Below are positions 38,987 to 49,065 of a stretch of DNA of 64,000 bases, piece by piece. The stretch's first letter is position 1; every line of letters begins with the position of its first letter. Below the pieces are notes generated by a model. That model saw nothing but the letters and a program-made list of their open reading frames with translations, made no database searches and was not told where the DNA came from. The DNA is from Candidatus Kinetoplastibacterium crithidii (ex Angomonas deanei ATCC 30255). GTDB lineage: Bacteria; Pseudomonadota; Gammaproteobacteria; Burkholderiales; Burkholderiaceae_B. The position numbers were made by a program, and so were the translations under genes. The stretch spans positions 744,001-808,000 of the forward strand of contig NC_019815.1 of assembly GCF_000319225.1 (NCBI RefSeq), read 5' to 3'.

Positions 38987-40660
38987 ATGAGTTATTTAGT
39001 TTTAGCTAGGAAATGGCGACCTAAGTCTTTTGATGAGGTCGTAGGGCAAGATCATGTTGTAAAAGCTTTGGTAAACTCACTGAATTCTCAGCGTTTGCAT
39101 CATGCTTGGTTATTTTCAGGAATAAGAGGGGTAGGGAAAACTTCTCTGGCTAGAATATTGGCAAAATCATTAAATTGTGAGAGAGGAATCACATCAAAGC
39201 CATGTGGTACATGCTCTTCTTGCAGAGGAATTGACTCAGGGGGATCATTAGACTATTTAGAGCTAGATGCAGCCTCTAATAGAGGTGTAGAGGAAATGTC
39301 TAATCTCCTTTCTCAAGCTAATTATACTCCTGTCATCGGTAGATTTAAAGTATTTCTAGTTGACGAAGTACACATGCTTACTAACCATGCCTTTAATTCT
39401 ATATTGAAAACATTAGAAGAACCGCCAGATCATGTGAAGTTTATTTTTGCCACAACTGATCTTCATAAGATCCCAATAACAGTACTTTCTCGTTGTTTGT
39501 GTTTTAACTTGAGGAAGATGTCAGATAATTATCTAATAAAACAATTGTCTGTAATATTGTCGAACGAAAGAATATCTTTTGATGAATCATCACTAGTGAT
39601 GATTGCGAGATTGGCTAAAGGTTCCATGCGAGATGCATTGTCTTTGACTGATCAAGCTATATCTTATGGGGATGGAGTAATAAGCATAGTTGCTTTAAGA
39701 GAAATGTTTGGCATGGTTGATTCAGCAAAGGTTATCCATCTTTTGCAATCTATTTTACTTAATGACGTGAAGTCATTAATAGATATAGCTGACAATGTAA
39801 TTGATAGTGGCTTTTCATATGAAACTTTTTTATCAGATTTAGCAATTTTATTGTCTAGAGTTGCTATTATACAACATTTTTCAGATTCTGAAATTAATGA
39901 TATAGATTTAATTTCTTTTAAAGACAATATTTCTCCAGATTTGACTCAGCTATTATATGCGGTGGTAACTCATAGTTCTCAAGAGCTGGCACAATCACCA
40001 GATCAATATAGTGGTTTTTTGATGATTTGTTTCAGATTGTTATCTTTAGCATCACAATTTAGTAATAATAATTTTATTAATGAATCACTACCTAAGTTGA
40101 ATAATAGTGAGATTTATAATAGCACTAAACAAGAATTATCTATTTCATCTAATAAAAATATTTTTGTTAATGAGCAGAAAAATGATTTAGTCTTGTTGAA
40201 GAAGGCTGCTGAGATTAATATTGTTGAAGATAAAGATTCCAAAAAATTAGACAAAAAAAATATAGATTTTGACTTGGTATCGTTTTCTAACAATGATTGG
40301 TTAGAGCTTGTTCCTAAGTTATCTCTGCATGGTTTTGTTCTTGAGTTAGCTAGACAAAGTGAATTTGTAAAAGTATTTGAAAATAATTTTACAATTAGAG
40401 TTTCTATTCCTACATTGGCTAGTCATGAAAACAAATTACGTTTGCAAACAGTTCTCAGTGAATATTTTGATATGACTATCAAATTAGATATATTGGTTGG
40501 CGCTACTGGGGATAAAACAGCGCATGCTCGTTCTCAGGCACAACAGCTCTATAAAAAAAAACAGCTAGAACAAATTGTTGATGATGATCCTTTTGTAAAA
40601 GAAGTGGTTGCAACTTTGGATGGTGACGTTCTTATTGATTCTATTTCTGAGTTAGATTAA
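38987..40660 (+). CDS. dnaX: DNA polymerase III subunit gamma/tau
   Basis: Clamp-loader ATPase that also ties the replicase together. The product (557 residues from the ATG at 38987, which gives the usual MSYLVLARKWRP start) has Walker A GVRGVGKTSLAR-type sequence (about 44-55), the four-Cys zinc module CGTCSSC near 76-82, the Walker B region VFLVDEVHMLT, sensor 1 and the SRC motif. A GTG at 38972 would add five residues. The tau tail is short and Lys/Asn-rich. An A8 run at 40253-40260 (codons 423-425) is placed so that slipping one base either way gives a stop within a few codons and a product of 425-428 residues, close in size to the E. coli gamma form. Confidence 0.95.
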   Translation: MSYLVLARKWRPKSFDEVVGQDHVVKALVNSLNSQRLHHAWLFSGIRGVGKTSLARILAKSLNCERGITSKPCGTCSSCRGIDSGGSLDYLELDAASNRGVEEMSNLLSQANYTPVIGRFKVFLVDEVHMLTNHAFNSILKTLEEPPDHVKFIFATTDLHKIPITVLSRCLCFNLRKMSDNYLIKQLSVILSNERISFDESSLVMIARLAKGSMRDALSLTDQAISYGDGVISIVALREMFGMVDSAKVIHLLQSILLNDVKSLIDIADNVIDSGFSYETFLSDLAILLSRVAIIQHFSDSEINDIDLISFKDNISPDLTQLLYAVVTHSSQELAQSPDQYSGFLMICFRLLSLASQFSNNNFINESLPKLNNSEIYNSTKQELSISSNKNIFVNEQKNDLVLLKKAAEINIVEDKDSKKLDKKNIDFDLVSFSNNDWLELVPKLSLHGFVLELARQSEFVKVFENNFTIRVSIPTLASHENKLRLQTVLSEYFDMTIKLDILVGATGDKTAHARSQAQQLYKKKQLEQIVDDDPFVKEVVATLDGDVLIDSISELD

Positions 40661-40709
40661 CGTTTTTGTAATGGCAATATTAATATGTCAATTTTAAGGT
40701 CCGTATATT

Positions 40710-41033
40710 ATGAAAAATCAAATTGCAGGATTGATGCGTCAGGCGCAGCAAGTACAAGAAAATATGAAAAAAGTCCAAGATTCTTTAGCAGATATAGAAG
40801 TTGAAGGGTCTTCTGGTGGAGGCTTAGTAAGCATTAACATGACTTGTAAATATGATGTTAAGAAAATTAAAATAGATCCAAGTTTATTATCTGAAGATAA
40901 AGATATGTTGGAAGATTTGTTGGCAGCTGCTTTTAACGATGCTGTACGTAAAGCAGAGCAATTATCACAAGAAAAAGTATCTGCTATTACAGCTGGTTTT
41001 CCAATGCCAGGTGGCATGAAATTTCCATTTTAG
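40710..41033 (+). CDS. YbaB/EbfC family nucleoid-associated protein
   Basis: Small DNA-binding protein that nearly always sits between dnaX and recR. The 107-residue product opens with [20 protein letters not shown], has [24 protein letters not shown]-type core sequence (about 32-55) and ends with the family's [12 protein letters not shown]. Its precise role is not settled; links to recombination repair come mainly from its neighbour recR. Confidence 0.95.
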   Translation: MKNQIAGLMRQAQQVQENMKKVQDSLADIEVEGSSGGGLVSINMTCKYDVKKIKIDPSLLSEDKDMLEDLLAAAFNDAVRKAEQLSQEKVSAITAGFPMPGGMKFPF

Positions 41034-41079
41034 AGTAAAATTTATTCATTTAAAAATCGTGCCAATTTACGGAATATTT

Positions 41080-41694
41080 ATGGAAGAGCAGCAAATAAGT
41101 GAACCTGAGCCTTTAATTAATCTAATTAAGGCTTTAAAACGCCTTCCTGGAATAGGTATAAGGTCAGCTAGGAGAATAGCTTACCATTTGATGCAATATG
41201 ACTTGCAAGGTGCAAATTCACTAAGTATTGCTTTGTCAGAAGCTACTGGTAGTTTGCAACATTGTATTAGTTGTAATAGTTTTTCTGAAACAGACTTATG
41301 CGTTACATGTTCCAGTTCTTTCAGAGATAAGAGTTTGTTATGTATAGTCGAAACTCCATCTGATTTAATTAATTTAGAAGCAAGTCATGGTTATAAGGGT
41401 TTGTATTATGTATTAATGGGCAGAATATCGCCATTGGATGGCATTGGTCCAAAAGAATTAAATTTTCATAAAATTTCTGAAAGAATAAACAAAGGTGGTA
41501 TAGAAGAGGTGATCATTGCCACTGGATTTACTGCTGAAGGTGAAACGACAGCTCAGTTTTTAATTGATATGTTGGTGCCTTTTGGCATAAAGACTAGTCG
41601 TTTGGCAAGAGGAGTTCCTGCAGGTAGCGAATTGGAATATATCGATGCAGGAACTATAGCTTGGGCTTTGATGGACCGTAAGTCTAATTTATAA
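41080..41694 (+). CDS. recR: Recombination mediator protein RecR
   Basis: Works with RecO (and RecF) to load RecA on SSB-coated gaps. The product (204 residues from the ATG at 41080, preceded by CGGAAT) has the helix-hairpin-helix LKRLPGIGIRSARRIAYHL, the four-Cys zinc finger CISCNSFSETDLCVTC and the Toprim domain ending in ARGVPAGSELEYID. An upstream in-frame GTG at 41059 is less likely. Completes the ffs-dnaX-ybaB-recR neighbourhood. Confidence 0.96.
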   Translation: MEEQQISEPEPLINLIKALKRLPGIGIRSARRIAYHLMQYDLQGANSLSIALSEATGSLQHCISCNSFSETDLCVTCSSSFRDKSLLCIVETPSDLINLEASHGYKGLYYVLMGRISPLDGIGPKELNFHKISERINKGGIEEVIIATGFTAEGETTAQFLIDMLVPFGIKTSRLARGVPAGSELEYIDAGTIAWALMDRKSNL

Positions 41695-41702
41695 AAATTT
41701 TC

Positions 41703-42656
41703 TTATCGCAAAGTTTTTTCAATTATTTTTTCAAGAGAAAGAACATCTTTGATAAATATTCTGATTCCTTCTGATAGTTTTTCAGTGGCCATTTGATCTT
41801 CATTTAGCATTGATCTAAATTCAATTTCAGAAATGTGTTTAGTATGAAGTGGTTTGATAAGACTATTGGATGTTAGCTTAGGAATAGTGCTTCCTGGGGT
41901 ATTTTCTAACTTTGTAATAAGTTCTGGACTTATGGTTAAAAGGTCACAACCAGACAAGGCCAAAATTTGATGGATATTTCTAAAGCTTGCTCCCATTATT
42001 TCTGTACCTATTTCTAGAGATTTATAGTAGTTATAAATTGTTACAACTGATTTTACTCCAGGATCATTTTGGCCATGATTTTTTTCTTCGTCCCAATTAG
42101 ATCCAGCATGGTTTTTATACCAGTCATAAATTCTACCAACGAAAGGAGATATCAATGTTACTTTTGATTGTGCACATGCTATTGCTTGTGTTAAAGAGAA
42201 GAGTAGTGTTAGATTGCAATGTATGCCTTCTAATTCAAGGATTTCTGCTGCTTTAATACCTTCCCATGTTGCGGCAATTTTTATTAGAATTCTTTCTCTT
42301 TTAATGCCAGATTTTTCATACAGATTAATCAAATAACGAGCTTTTTCTATAGTTGCTTTTGTATTAAAAGATAGTCTGGCGTCTACTTCTGTAGATACTC
42401 TGCCAGGTATTATTTTTAGTATTTCTTTTCCAAAAGACACCGTTATATTATCAGCTATTTCGGATAAAGACATGTGTTTACAGTGTTTAATTGTATCTGT
42501 TAACACATGATTGTACTCTTCTTTTTGTATTGCTTTTAATATTAAGGAAGGGTTTGTTGTCGCGTCAATTGGTTTCAATGTTTTCATTGCTTCAAAGTTT
42601 CCTGTGTCAGCAACAACTACAGTGTATTTTCTTAGTGATTCTAGTTGATTATGCAT
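41703..42656 (-). CDS. tal: Transaldolase
   Basis: Moves a dihydroxyacetone unit between sugar phosphates in the non-oxidative pentose phosphate pathway. The product (317 residues from the ATG at 42656) begins [20 protein letters not shown], like TalB, and has [10 protein letters not shown], the Schiff-base Lys in [12 protein letters not shown] and [16 protein letters not shown] with [12 protein letters not shown]. An in-frame ATG at 42671 would add five residues. Convergent with recR with an 8-base gap. Confidence 0.96.
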   Translation of the reverse strand: MHNQLESLRKYTVVVADTGNFEAMKTLKPIDATTNPSLILKAIQKEEYNHVLTDTIKHCKHMSLSEIADNITVSFGKEILKIIPGRVSTEVDARLSFNTKATIEKARYLINLYEKSGIKRERILIKIAATWEGIKAAEILELEGIHCNLTLLFSLTQAIACAQSKVTLISPFVGRIYDWYKNHAGSNWDEEKNHGQNDPGVKSVVTIYNYYKSLEIGTEIMGASFRNIHQILALSGCDLLTISPELITKLENTPGSTIPKLTSNSLIKPLHTKHISEIEFRSMLNEDQMATEKLSEGIRIFIKDVLSLEKIIEKTLR

Positions 42657-42800
42657 GATAATAAATTTCAAAAAGTAGTTTTTAAATTAAAATTAGAATA
42701 ATATATAAAGTGATGTTAAAAAAATGTTGTTTTTATAAATATTAAGTGAATGTACAACAGTAATAGCTGATTGTCGATACTAAAAATACTAGGGTTTATC

Positions 42801-43952
42801 GTGTTTTCTCAACTTTTTAAATATAGAAGTAAGTTTTCACCAGCAGTATTGGCTTTATCTTGCGGTGATGTTTTTAAAGGTATATCTATAGGAGCCCCTG
42901 GATATGCAGTTGCAGAAGTTGTTTTTAATACGTCTATGACTGGTTATCAAGAGATTCTTACAGATCCTAGCTATACAGGACAAATAGTCACTTTGACTTA
43001 TCCTCACATAGGAAATACTGGAGTCAATAATGAAGATGTGGAATCAAGTCAAATACATGTTTCAGGTTTGATAATACGTAGTTGTCTCAGTAGGGTTTCT
43101 AATTTTCGATCTAATCAGTCTTTGCCTGATTATTTGAAAAACAATGGAATTGTTGCTATTTCAGATATTGATACTAGAAAACTAACTCGTATTTTACGAG
43201 ATAGAGGTTCTCAGGGTTCATGTATTCTTGTTGGGGATGATGTTGATAAGGCTATTAATTTAGCTAAAAGTTTTTCTGGTATGGCAGGCCAAGACTTGGC
43301 TAAAACTGTTTCTAGAAAAACAAAAGAGTCATGGAATGAAAGTGTTTGGCAGTTAGGAGAAGGTTTTTCTAATGTTAATCAATCAAAATTTCGAATTGTT
43401 GCTTATGATTTTGGAGTTAAAAGCAATATATTGAGACTTTTGGTAGATCGCGGCTGTGATGTCACTATTGTTCCTGCACAAACTAGTGCATCAGATGTCA
43501 TGAATTTGAATCCAGATGGAATATTTTTGTCAAATGGTCCAGGTGATCCAGAGCCATGTGATTATGCAATAGAGTCAATCAAAGTATTCCTAGACAAAAA
43601 GATACCTTTGTTTGGTATTTGTTTAGGTCATCAATTGATGGCATTGGCTTTAGGAGCAAAGACTATCAAGATGAAGACAGGTCATCATGGAGCGAATCAT
43701 CCTGTTCAGGATATGCAGTCAAAGAAGGTTTTTATTACTAGTCAAAATCATGGTTTTGCTGTTGATGCTAATACATTACCAAAAAATGCTAGAGTAACTC
43801 ATGTTTCATTATTTGACGGATCTTTGCAGGGTTTTGAATTACTAGATCGTCCTGCATTTTGTTTCCAAGGTCATCCTGAGGCTAGTCCCGGACCTGTAGA
43901 TATTGCTATTTTATTTGATAAATTTATTACTCTAATGTCCTCAAGAAAATAA
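42801..43952 (+). CDS. carA: Carbamoyl-phosphate synthase small subunit
   Basis: Glutaminase subunit that passes ammonia to CarB. The product has the CPSase N-terminal domain ([20 protein letters not shown]-type signature) and a class I amidotransferase domain with nucleophile Cys in FGICLGHQL (C274) and the His-Glu pair in [12 protein letters not shown] chose the GTG at 42801 (383 residues) because AGGG lies 6 bases upstream and the N-terminus then matches relatives. A TTG at 42771 would add ten residues. It is followed by carB after 10 bases. Confidence 0.95.
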   Translation: MFSQLFKYRSKFSPAVLALSCGDVFKGISIGAPGYAVAEVVFNTSMTGYQEILTDPSYTGQIVTLTYPHIGNTGVNNEDVESSQIHVSGLIIRSCLSRVSNFRSNQSLPDYLKNNGIVAISDIDTRKLTRILRDRGSQGSCILVGDDVDKAINLAKSFSGMAGQDLAKTVSRKTKESWNESVWQLGEGFSNVNQSKFRIVAYDFGVKSNILRLLVDRGCDVTIVPAQTSASDVMNLNPDGIFLSNGPGDPEPCDYAIESIKVFLDKKIPLFGICLGHQLMALALGAKTIKMKTGHHGANHPVQDMQSKKVFITSQNHGFAVDANTLPKNARVTHVSLFDGSLQGFELLDRPAFCFQGHPEASPGPVDIAILFDKFITLMSSRK

Positions 43953-43962
43953 AGGTTGTAAA

Positions 43963-46900
43963 ATGCCAAAGCGTAAAGACCTAAAAAGCATTCTTATTAT
44001 TGGAGCTGGTCCTATAGTTATAGGCCAAGCTTGTGAGTTTGATTATTCTGGAGCGCAAGCTTGTAAAGCGCTTAAAGCGGAAGGGTTTCGTACTATTCTA
44101 GTTAATAGTAACCCAGCCACTATCATGACAGATCCAGAGACTGCTGATGTAACTTATATAGAACCTATAAATTTTCAAGCTTTAGAGAAAATTATAGAAA
44201 AAGAAAGACCTGATGCGTTATTACCTACTATGGGTGGTCAGACAGCATTGAATTGTGCTTTAGATTTAGCACATCATGGTATTTTAGATAAATATAATGT
44301 TGAGTTAATTGGGGCAAATGCTGCTGCAATTGAAAAAGCTGAAGATCGTCAAAAATTTAAGCAAGCCATGACAAATATAGGGTTAGAATCTGCTAAATCA
44401 GGTATGGCTCATAGTATGGAAGAGGCTTGGGATGTTCAACGTAATATTGCCTCATCAGGTATTTCTGCTTTTCCTGTTGTAATACGTCCTAGTTTTACAA
44501 TGGGAGGTTCAGGAGGCGGTATTGCTTATAATGCAGAAGAATTTGAAGATATTTGTCTTAGAGGCTTAGAAGCCTCACCTACGAATGAACTTTTAATAGA
44601 AGAATCTTTGCTTGGTTGGAAAGAATTTGAAATGGAAGTAATTCGTGATAAGGTTGATAATTGCATAATAATATGTTCCATAGAAAATTTAGATCCAATG
44701 GGTGTCCATACTGGTGATTCTATTACAGTTGCTCCTGCGCAAACATTGACAGACAAAGAATACCAAATTATGAGGAGTGCTTCTATTGCTGTTTTGCGTG
44801 AAATAGGAGTGGATACAGGTGGATCTAACGTTCAATTCGCTGTAAATCCTAAGAATGGACGCATGGTTGTTATAGAAATGAATCCTCGAGTTTCAAGATC
44901 CTCTGCTTTGGCTTCGAAGGCTACTGGTTTTCCAATAGCTAAAGTAGCAGCCTTGTTAGCTGTTGGGTATACTCTTGATGAGTTGAAAAATGATATAACT
45001 GGTGGTTTAACTCCAGCTTCGTTCGAACCTTCTATTGATTATGTTGTAACAAAGGTTCCAAGATTTGCTTTTGAAAAATTCCCAACAGCTAATTCCAGAT
45101 TGACAACACAGATGAAGTCAGTTGGTGAGGTTATGGCTATTGGTAGAACTTTTCAAGAATCATTCCAAAAAGCTCTTAGAGGTTTAGAGGTTGGTGTAGA
45201 TGGACTAAATCAGAAAACAGTCGATTGTGAAACATTGCAAGTAGAACTTGGAGAACCTGGTCCTGAAAGAATATGGTATGTTGCTGATGCTTTTGCTCAA
45301 AAATGGACAGTAGATGAAGTACATAACATCACGAAGATAGACCCATGGTTTTTAGATCAAATAAAAGAAATAGTAGATATAGAGCTGTCATTAGAAAATT
45401 ATAATTTGGCTGATTTAGATTATAAAACTTTATTTGAACTAAAAAGGAGAGGTTTTTCTGATTCTCGCATAGGTTACTTATTAGATTCGTCTGAATATGA
45501 AATAAGAAAATTACGTTATGAATTAGGAATTATTCCTGTTTACAAAAGAGTTGATACATGTGCTTCTGAATTTTCTACAAATACTGCTTACATGTATTCT
45601 ACATATGAGGATGAATGTGAGTCTAAACCTTCAGCTGATAAACAAAAAGTTATCATTTTAGGCGGTGGTCCTAATAGAATAGGTCAGGGTATTGAATTTG
45701 ATTATTGTTGCGTACATGCTTCTCTTGCTTTACGAGAAGATGGTTATGAAACAATAATGATCAATTGTAACCCTGAAACTGTTTCTACTGATTATGATAT
45801 TTCTGACAGGTTATATTTCGAGCCTTTAACATTAGAAAATGTGCTAGAAATTGTTAATAAAGAAAATCCTATTGGTGTAATAGTTCATTATGGTGGACAA
45901 ACTCCATTGAAATTAGCGAAAGCTTTAGAAGCTAATGGCGTTCCAATTATTGGTACAAGTCCAGAGTCTATCGACATAGCAGAAGATAGGGAAAGATTTC
46001 AAAAATTGTTGAATAAAATCAACTTAAGGCAACCTCCAAATCGTACAGCTAGAACTGAATCTGAGGCTCTAACTTTAGCTGTGGAAATAGGTTATCCGTT
46101 AGTTGTTCGTCCTAGTTATGTTTTGGGAGGAAGAGCTATGGAAATTGTTCATGAGCAAAATGATCTTGAAAGATATATGAGAGATGCAGTAAAAGTCAGT
46201 AATGACTCTCCAGTATTATTAGATAGGTTTTTAAATCATGCTACTGAAGTAGATGTAGATTGTTTAGCAGATGGGTCTAATTTTTTTATAGCTGGCGTAA
46301 TGGAGCATATAGAACAAGCAGGTGTTCATTCTGGGGACTCTGCATGTAGTTTGCCTCCTTATTCTCTTTCAGAGGAGATTATTTCTGAAATAAAATCTCA
46401 AACTGGATTAATAGCTAAATCCTTAAATGTTAAAGGATTGATGAATATTCAGTTTGCAGTACAAGATGGCGATGTATATGTCTTAGAAGTAAATCCTAGA
46501 GCATCTCGTACAGTTCCATATGTATCAAAGTCTACTGGATTACAATTAGCTAAGGTGGCTGCTAGAATCAAAGTTGGTAAGAGTTTATTGGAACAGAATG
46601 TATTAAATGAAATTAGTCCTGATTATTTTTCTGTAAAGGAAGCTGTTTTTCCATTTGTTAAGTTTCCAGGAGTGGATACAATTCTTGGTCCTGAGATGAA
46701 GTCAACAGGTGAAGTTATGGGTGTTGGCAAAACATTTGGTGAGGCTTATGTAAAAGCTCAATTAGGTGCTGGAGTAAAATTGCCTAATTCTGGCACTGCC
46801 TTTATCAGCGTTAGAGATCAGGATAAGAATATAGTTGTTGAGATTGCTAAAGGTTTATATGAACTTGGTTTTCAACTCGTTGCTTCCAAAGGTACAGCTC

Positions 46901-47202
46901 AAAAAATAATTGATGCAGGTCTTCCTGTTAAAATCGTAAATAAGGTTAATGAGGGTCGTCCTCATATTGTAGATATGATTAGAAATGGTGAGATCTCCTT
47001 GGTTATTAATACAGTAGAAGAAAGGAGAAATGCTATTGTTGATTCTAGAATGATTCGTGTTCAGTCTTTAGCTAATCGAGTTACCTGTTTTACAACGGTC
47101 TCTGGGGCTCGTGCTGCTGTTCAGGGTATGCATTATCTAAGAGGTTCTTCAGGAATGCAGGTTTATTCTTTACAAGAATTACATGCTTCTTTACGAAAAT
47201 AA
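43963..47202 (+). CDS. carB: Carbamoyl-phosphate synthase large subunit
   Basis: Makes carbamoyl phosphate from bicarbonate, ammonia and two ATP, for pyrimidines and arginine. The 1079-residue product shows the duplicated ATP-grasp layout: first half with [19 protein letters not shown] and [13 protein letters not shown], second half with [19 protein letters not shown] and [14 protein letters not shown], then the MGS-like allosteric domain near the C-terminus ([23 protein letters not shown] region). Complete and well conserved. A terminator hairpin follows at 47279-47308. Confidence 0.98.
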   Translation: MPKRKDLKSILIIGAGPIVIGQACEFDYSGAQACKALKAEGFRTILVNSNPATIMTDPETADVTYIEPINFQALEKIIEKERPDALLPTMGGQTALNCALDLAHHGILDKYNVELIGANAAAIEKAEDRQKFKQAMTNIGLESAKSGMAHSMEEAWDVQRNIASSGISAFPVVIRPSFTMGGSGGGIAYNAEEFEDICLRGLEASPTNELLIEESLLGWKEFEMEVIRDKVDNCIIICSIENLDPMGVHTGDSITVAPAQTLTDKEYQIMRSASIAVLREIGVDTGGSNVQFAVNPKNGRMVVIEMNPRVSRSSALASKATGFPIAKVAALLAVGYTLDELKNDITGGLTPASFEPSIDYVVTKVPRFAFEKFPTANSRLTTQMKSVGEVMAIGRTFQESFQKALRGLEVGVDGLNQKTVDCETLQVELGEPGPERIWYVADAFAQKWTVDEVHNITKIDPWFLDQIKEIVDIELSLENYNLADLDYKTLFELKRRGFSDSRIGYLLDSSEYEIRKLRYELGIIPVYKRVDTCASEFSTNTAYMYSTYEDECESKPSADKQKVIILGGGPNRIGQGIEFDYCCVHASLALREDGYETIMINCNPETVSTDYDISDRLYFEPLTLENVLEIVNKENPIGVIVHYGGQTPLKLAKALEANGVPIIGTSPESIDIAEDRERFQKLLNKINLRQPPNRTARTESEALTLAVEIGYPLVVRPSYVLGGRAMEIVHEQNDLERYMRDAVKVSNDSPVLLDRFLNHATEVDVDCLADGSNFFIAGVMEHIEQAGVHSGDSACSLPPYSLSEEIISEIKSQTGLIAKSLNVKGLMNIQFAVQDGDVYVLEVNPRASRTVPYVSKSTGLQLAKVAARIKVGKSLLEQNVLNEISPDYFSVKEAVFPFVKFPGVDTILGPEMKSTGEVMGVGKTFGEAYVKAQLGAGVKLPNSGTAFISVRDQDKNIVVEIAKGLYELGFQLVASKGTAQKIIDAGLPVKIVNKVNEGRPHIVDMIRNGEISLVINTVEERRNAIVDSRMIRVQSLANRVTCFTTVSGARAAVQGMHYLRGSSGMQVYSLQELHASLRK

Positions 47203-47278
47203 CTATATTGGTTTATAAAAGTCTATTGTAAACAATTTATTGCAATAATATTTAAAATTGTAGATAATAGCAGGTTGA

Positions 47279-47308
47279 AACCCCGATTCTTATATGAGTC
47301 GGGGTTTT
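47279..47308 (+). terminator. Rho-independent terminator after carB
   Basis: AACCCCGATTC pairs with GAGTCGGGGTT (11 bp with one G-T pair) around the loop TTATAT, followed by TTGTATTT. It is the most GC-rich hairpin among the spacers and separates the carAB transcript from greA, whose ATG is 51 bases downstream. Confidence 0.8.
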
Positions 47309-47358
47309 GTATTTATGATTTATGTTCATAAGTTAATAACTTTATAGGAAAACATATT

Positions 47359-47835
47359 ATGTCTACGATTCCTCTTACAGTTAAAGGAGCAGAATCTTTG
47401 CGTAAAGAATTACATCAATTGAAGACAGAGGAAAGACCATTAGTAATTAACGCAATAGCTGAAGCACGTTCACATGGAGATCTTTCAGAAAATGCAGAAT
47501 ATGATGCAGCTCGTGAGCGTCAAGGTTTTATTGAAAGCCGTATTTCCAATTTAGAATCAATTCTTTCGAATGCTCAAATCATTGATCCTACAAGCATTGC
47601 ATCAGAAGGGAGGGTGGTTTTCGGAGCTACTGTTTGCATCGAAGATATAGCTTCTCGTCAAAGACATTCCTATCAAATAGTTGGAGATGCTGAAGCTGAT
47701 ATTAAATTAAATTTGATATCTATTTCCAGCCCGATGGCTAGAGCAATGATAGGTAAAGAAGAAGGAGACATAATAGACGTAAAAGCTCCATCTGGAAATT
47801 ATGAGTATGAGATTATAGAAATCAATTATGTCTAG
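47359..47835 (+). CDS. greA: Transcription elongation factor GreA
   Basis: Rescues backtracked RNA polymerase by stimulating transcript cleavage. The 158-residue product has the N-terminal coiled coil with the tip motif [15 protein letters not shown] (about 41-55) carrying the acidic residues that reach the active centre, and the C-terminal FKBP-like domain ([14 protein letters not shown]). Full length. Confidence 0.97.
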   Translation: MSTIPLTVKGAESLRKELHQLKTEERPLVINAIAEARSHGDLSENAEYDAARERQGFIESRISNLESILSNAQIIDPTSIASEGRVVFGATVCIEDIASRQRHSYQIVGDAEADIKLNLISISSPMARAMIGKEEGDIIDVKAPSGNYEYEIIEINYV

Positions 47836-47852
47836 ATTTAAATCTATTTTGA

Positions 47853-47893
47853 GGCAAAAGGATAATTCCAGTTTTTAGAAAAATTCTTTTGCC
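47853..47893. terminator. Hairpin between convergent greA and yhbY
   Basis: GGCAAAAG and CTTTTGCC form a perfect 8-bp stem around a 25-base loop in the 63-base spacer between two convergent genes. The position suits a bidirectional terminator, but the loop is long and the T tract is weak. Confidence 0.4.
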
Positions 47894-47898
47894 ATGTT

Positions 47899-48201
47899 TT
47901 ATAGGTAGGATTGTTCTGTTAAGTTATCTTCTCTTTCTTTGTAAATAACACAAGTCTTTCCTATCTGTTGAATTAGTTGGCATTTAATATCTTTGCATAT
48001 GGTTTCTATAATTTGTAGCCGATCTGATTTTTCTTTTCCATGGATTTTTAATTTTATAAGTTCGTGCGCTTTGATTGTAAAGTTAATTTCTTTCAGGACT
48101 TCTTGCGTAATTCCTTTATATCCTACTGTTACTGTAGGCTTTAATTTATGTGCAAGATTATTTAGTTTGGTGCGTTTGTTGTGAATGGAATTTTTATTCA
48201 T
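47899..48201 (-). CDS. yhbY: CRM-domain RNA-binding protein YhbY
   Basis: Small CRM-domain protein that binds pre-50S particles. The 100-residue product covers one CRM domain, with LKPTVTVGYKGITQEVLKEI (about 21-40), the GxxG-like HGKEKSDR loop, and the C-terminal IGKTCVIYKE. It is divergent from rlmE with only 22 bases between the start codons, so the promoters must overlap one of the coding regions. Confidence 0.9.
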   Translation of the reverse strand: MNKNSIHNKRTKLNNLAHKLKPTVTVGYKGITQEVLKEINFTIKAHELIKLKIHGKEKSDRLQIIETICKDIKCQLIQQIGKTCVIYKEREDNLTEQSYL

Positions 48202-48223
48202 ATATGTTTGAGGTCTTATAATA

Positions 48224-48859
48224 ATGTCAAAATATAAATCATCTAAGAAATGGGTAAAAGAACATATTGCAGATCCTTATGTAAAGCTTGCACAAAAGTT
48301 TGATTATAGAGCACGTTCAGCCTTCAAGCTAATTGAGATAATAGAGACACTCAAAATAAATTTTGCAAGCAATAAAATAGTAGTAGATCTAGGTTCTTCT
48401 CCAGGTAGTTGGTCTCAGGTAATGCGCAACAAGATGATTCTACCAAATGGTAACATAAATGGAAGGATTATTGCATTAGATATATTATCGATGGAACCAA
48501 TTTCTGGTGTTGATTTTATACAAGGAGATTTTAGAGATGTAGAAATACAAGAAATATTAAAAAATACTTTGTATAATCAACTAGTAGATATTGTAATTTC
48601 TGATATGGCCCCCAATTTAACAGGTATTGCTAGTGCAGATAGTGCAAGAGTTCAAGATGTTTGTGAGTTGGCTATGAGTTTCTCTGTAGATAATTTAAAA
48701 AGCAATGGTGTTATGATAGTCAAAGCTTTTCATGGCGCTGGTTTTTCGCAAATTGTACACTTATACAAGAAATTTTTTAAAAAAGTTGTCGAGTTTAAGC
48801 CTAAAGCTTCTCGTGACAGGTCATCAGAGACTTTTTTAATAGCACAAAATCTCAAGTAA
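48224..48859 (+). CDS. rlmE: 23S rRNA (uridine2552-2'-O)-methyltransferase
   Basis: RlmE (FtsJ/RrmJ) methylates U2552 in the A loop of 23S rRNA at a late 50S stage. The 211-residue product has RSAFKLIEI, the SAM motif VVDLGSSPGSWSQ (about 55-67) and the K-D-K-E catalytic set, with Asp in ISDMAPNLTG, Lys in MIVKAFHGAGF and Glu in SSETF. It precedes ftsH, as in most proteobacteria. Confidence 0.97.
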   Translation: MSKYKSSKKWVKEHIADPYVKLAQKFDYRARSAFKLIEIIETLKINFASNKIVVDLGSSPGSWSQVMRNKMILPNGNINGRIIALDILSMEPISGVDFIQGDFRDVEIQEILKNTLYNQLVDIVISDMAPNLTGIASADSARVQDVCELAMSFSVDNLKSNGVMIVKAFHGAGFSQIVHLYKKFFKKVVEFKPKASRDRSSETFLIAQNLK

Positions 48860-48919
48860 GCATATTGATGGTTTTAAAAAAATATTAATTTTTGATTAAA
48901 ACAATTATTCCTATATGTT

Positions 48920-48948
48920 TTGAATGATATAATTATAACTAGTATAAT
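48920..48948 (+). promoter_or_regulatory. Sigma-70 promoter upstream of ftsH
   Basis: TTGAAT and a perfect TATAAT are separated by exactly 17 bases. The start point would be near 48955, giving an untranslated leader of about 110 bases before the ftsH TTG codon at 49066. This is the best two-box promoter seen in the window. Confidence 0.6.
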
Positions 48949-49065
48949 ATATCTCTATATGTTTGTTTCTTATTCTATTTTTAGAATCAGAATTTTTATT
49001 TTATGTTGACTCCCTCCAAAGGGTCTAATGTAGCTAATTTTGTAATTGTAAGCAGGAGTTCTACT

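Noticed and set aside
40238-40246. A6 run in dnaX as a slippage site
   Set aside because: It is shorter than the A8 run just downstream and such runs are common here; the A8 site is the better candidate.
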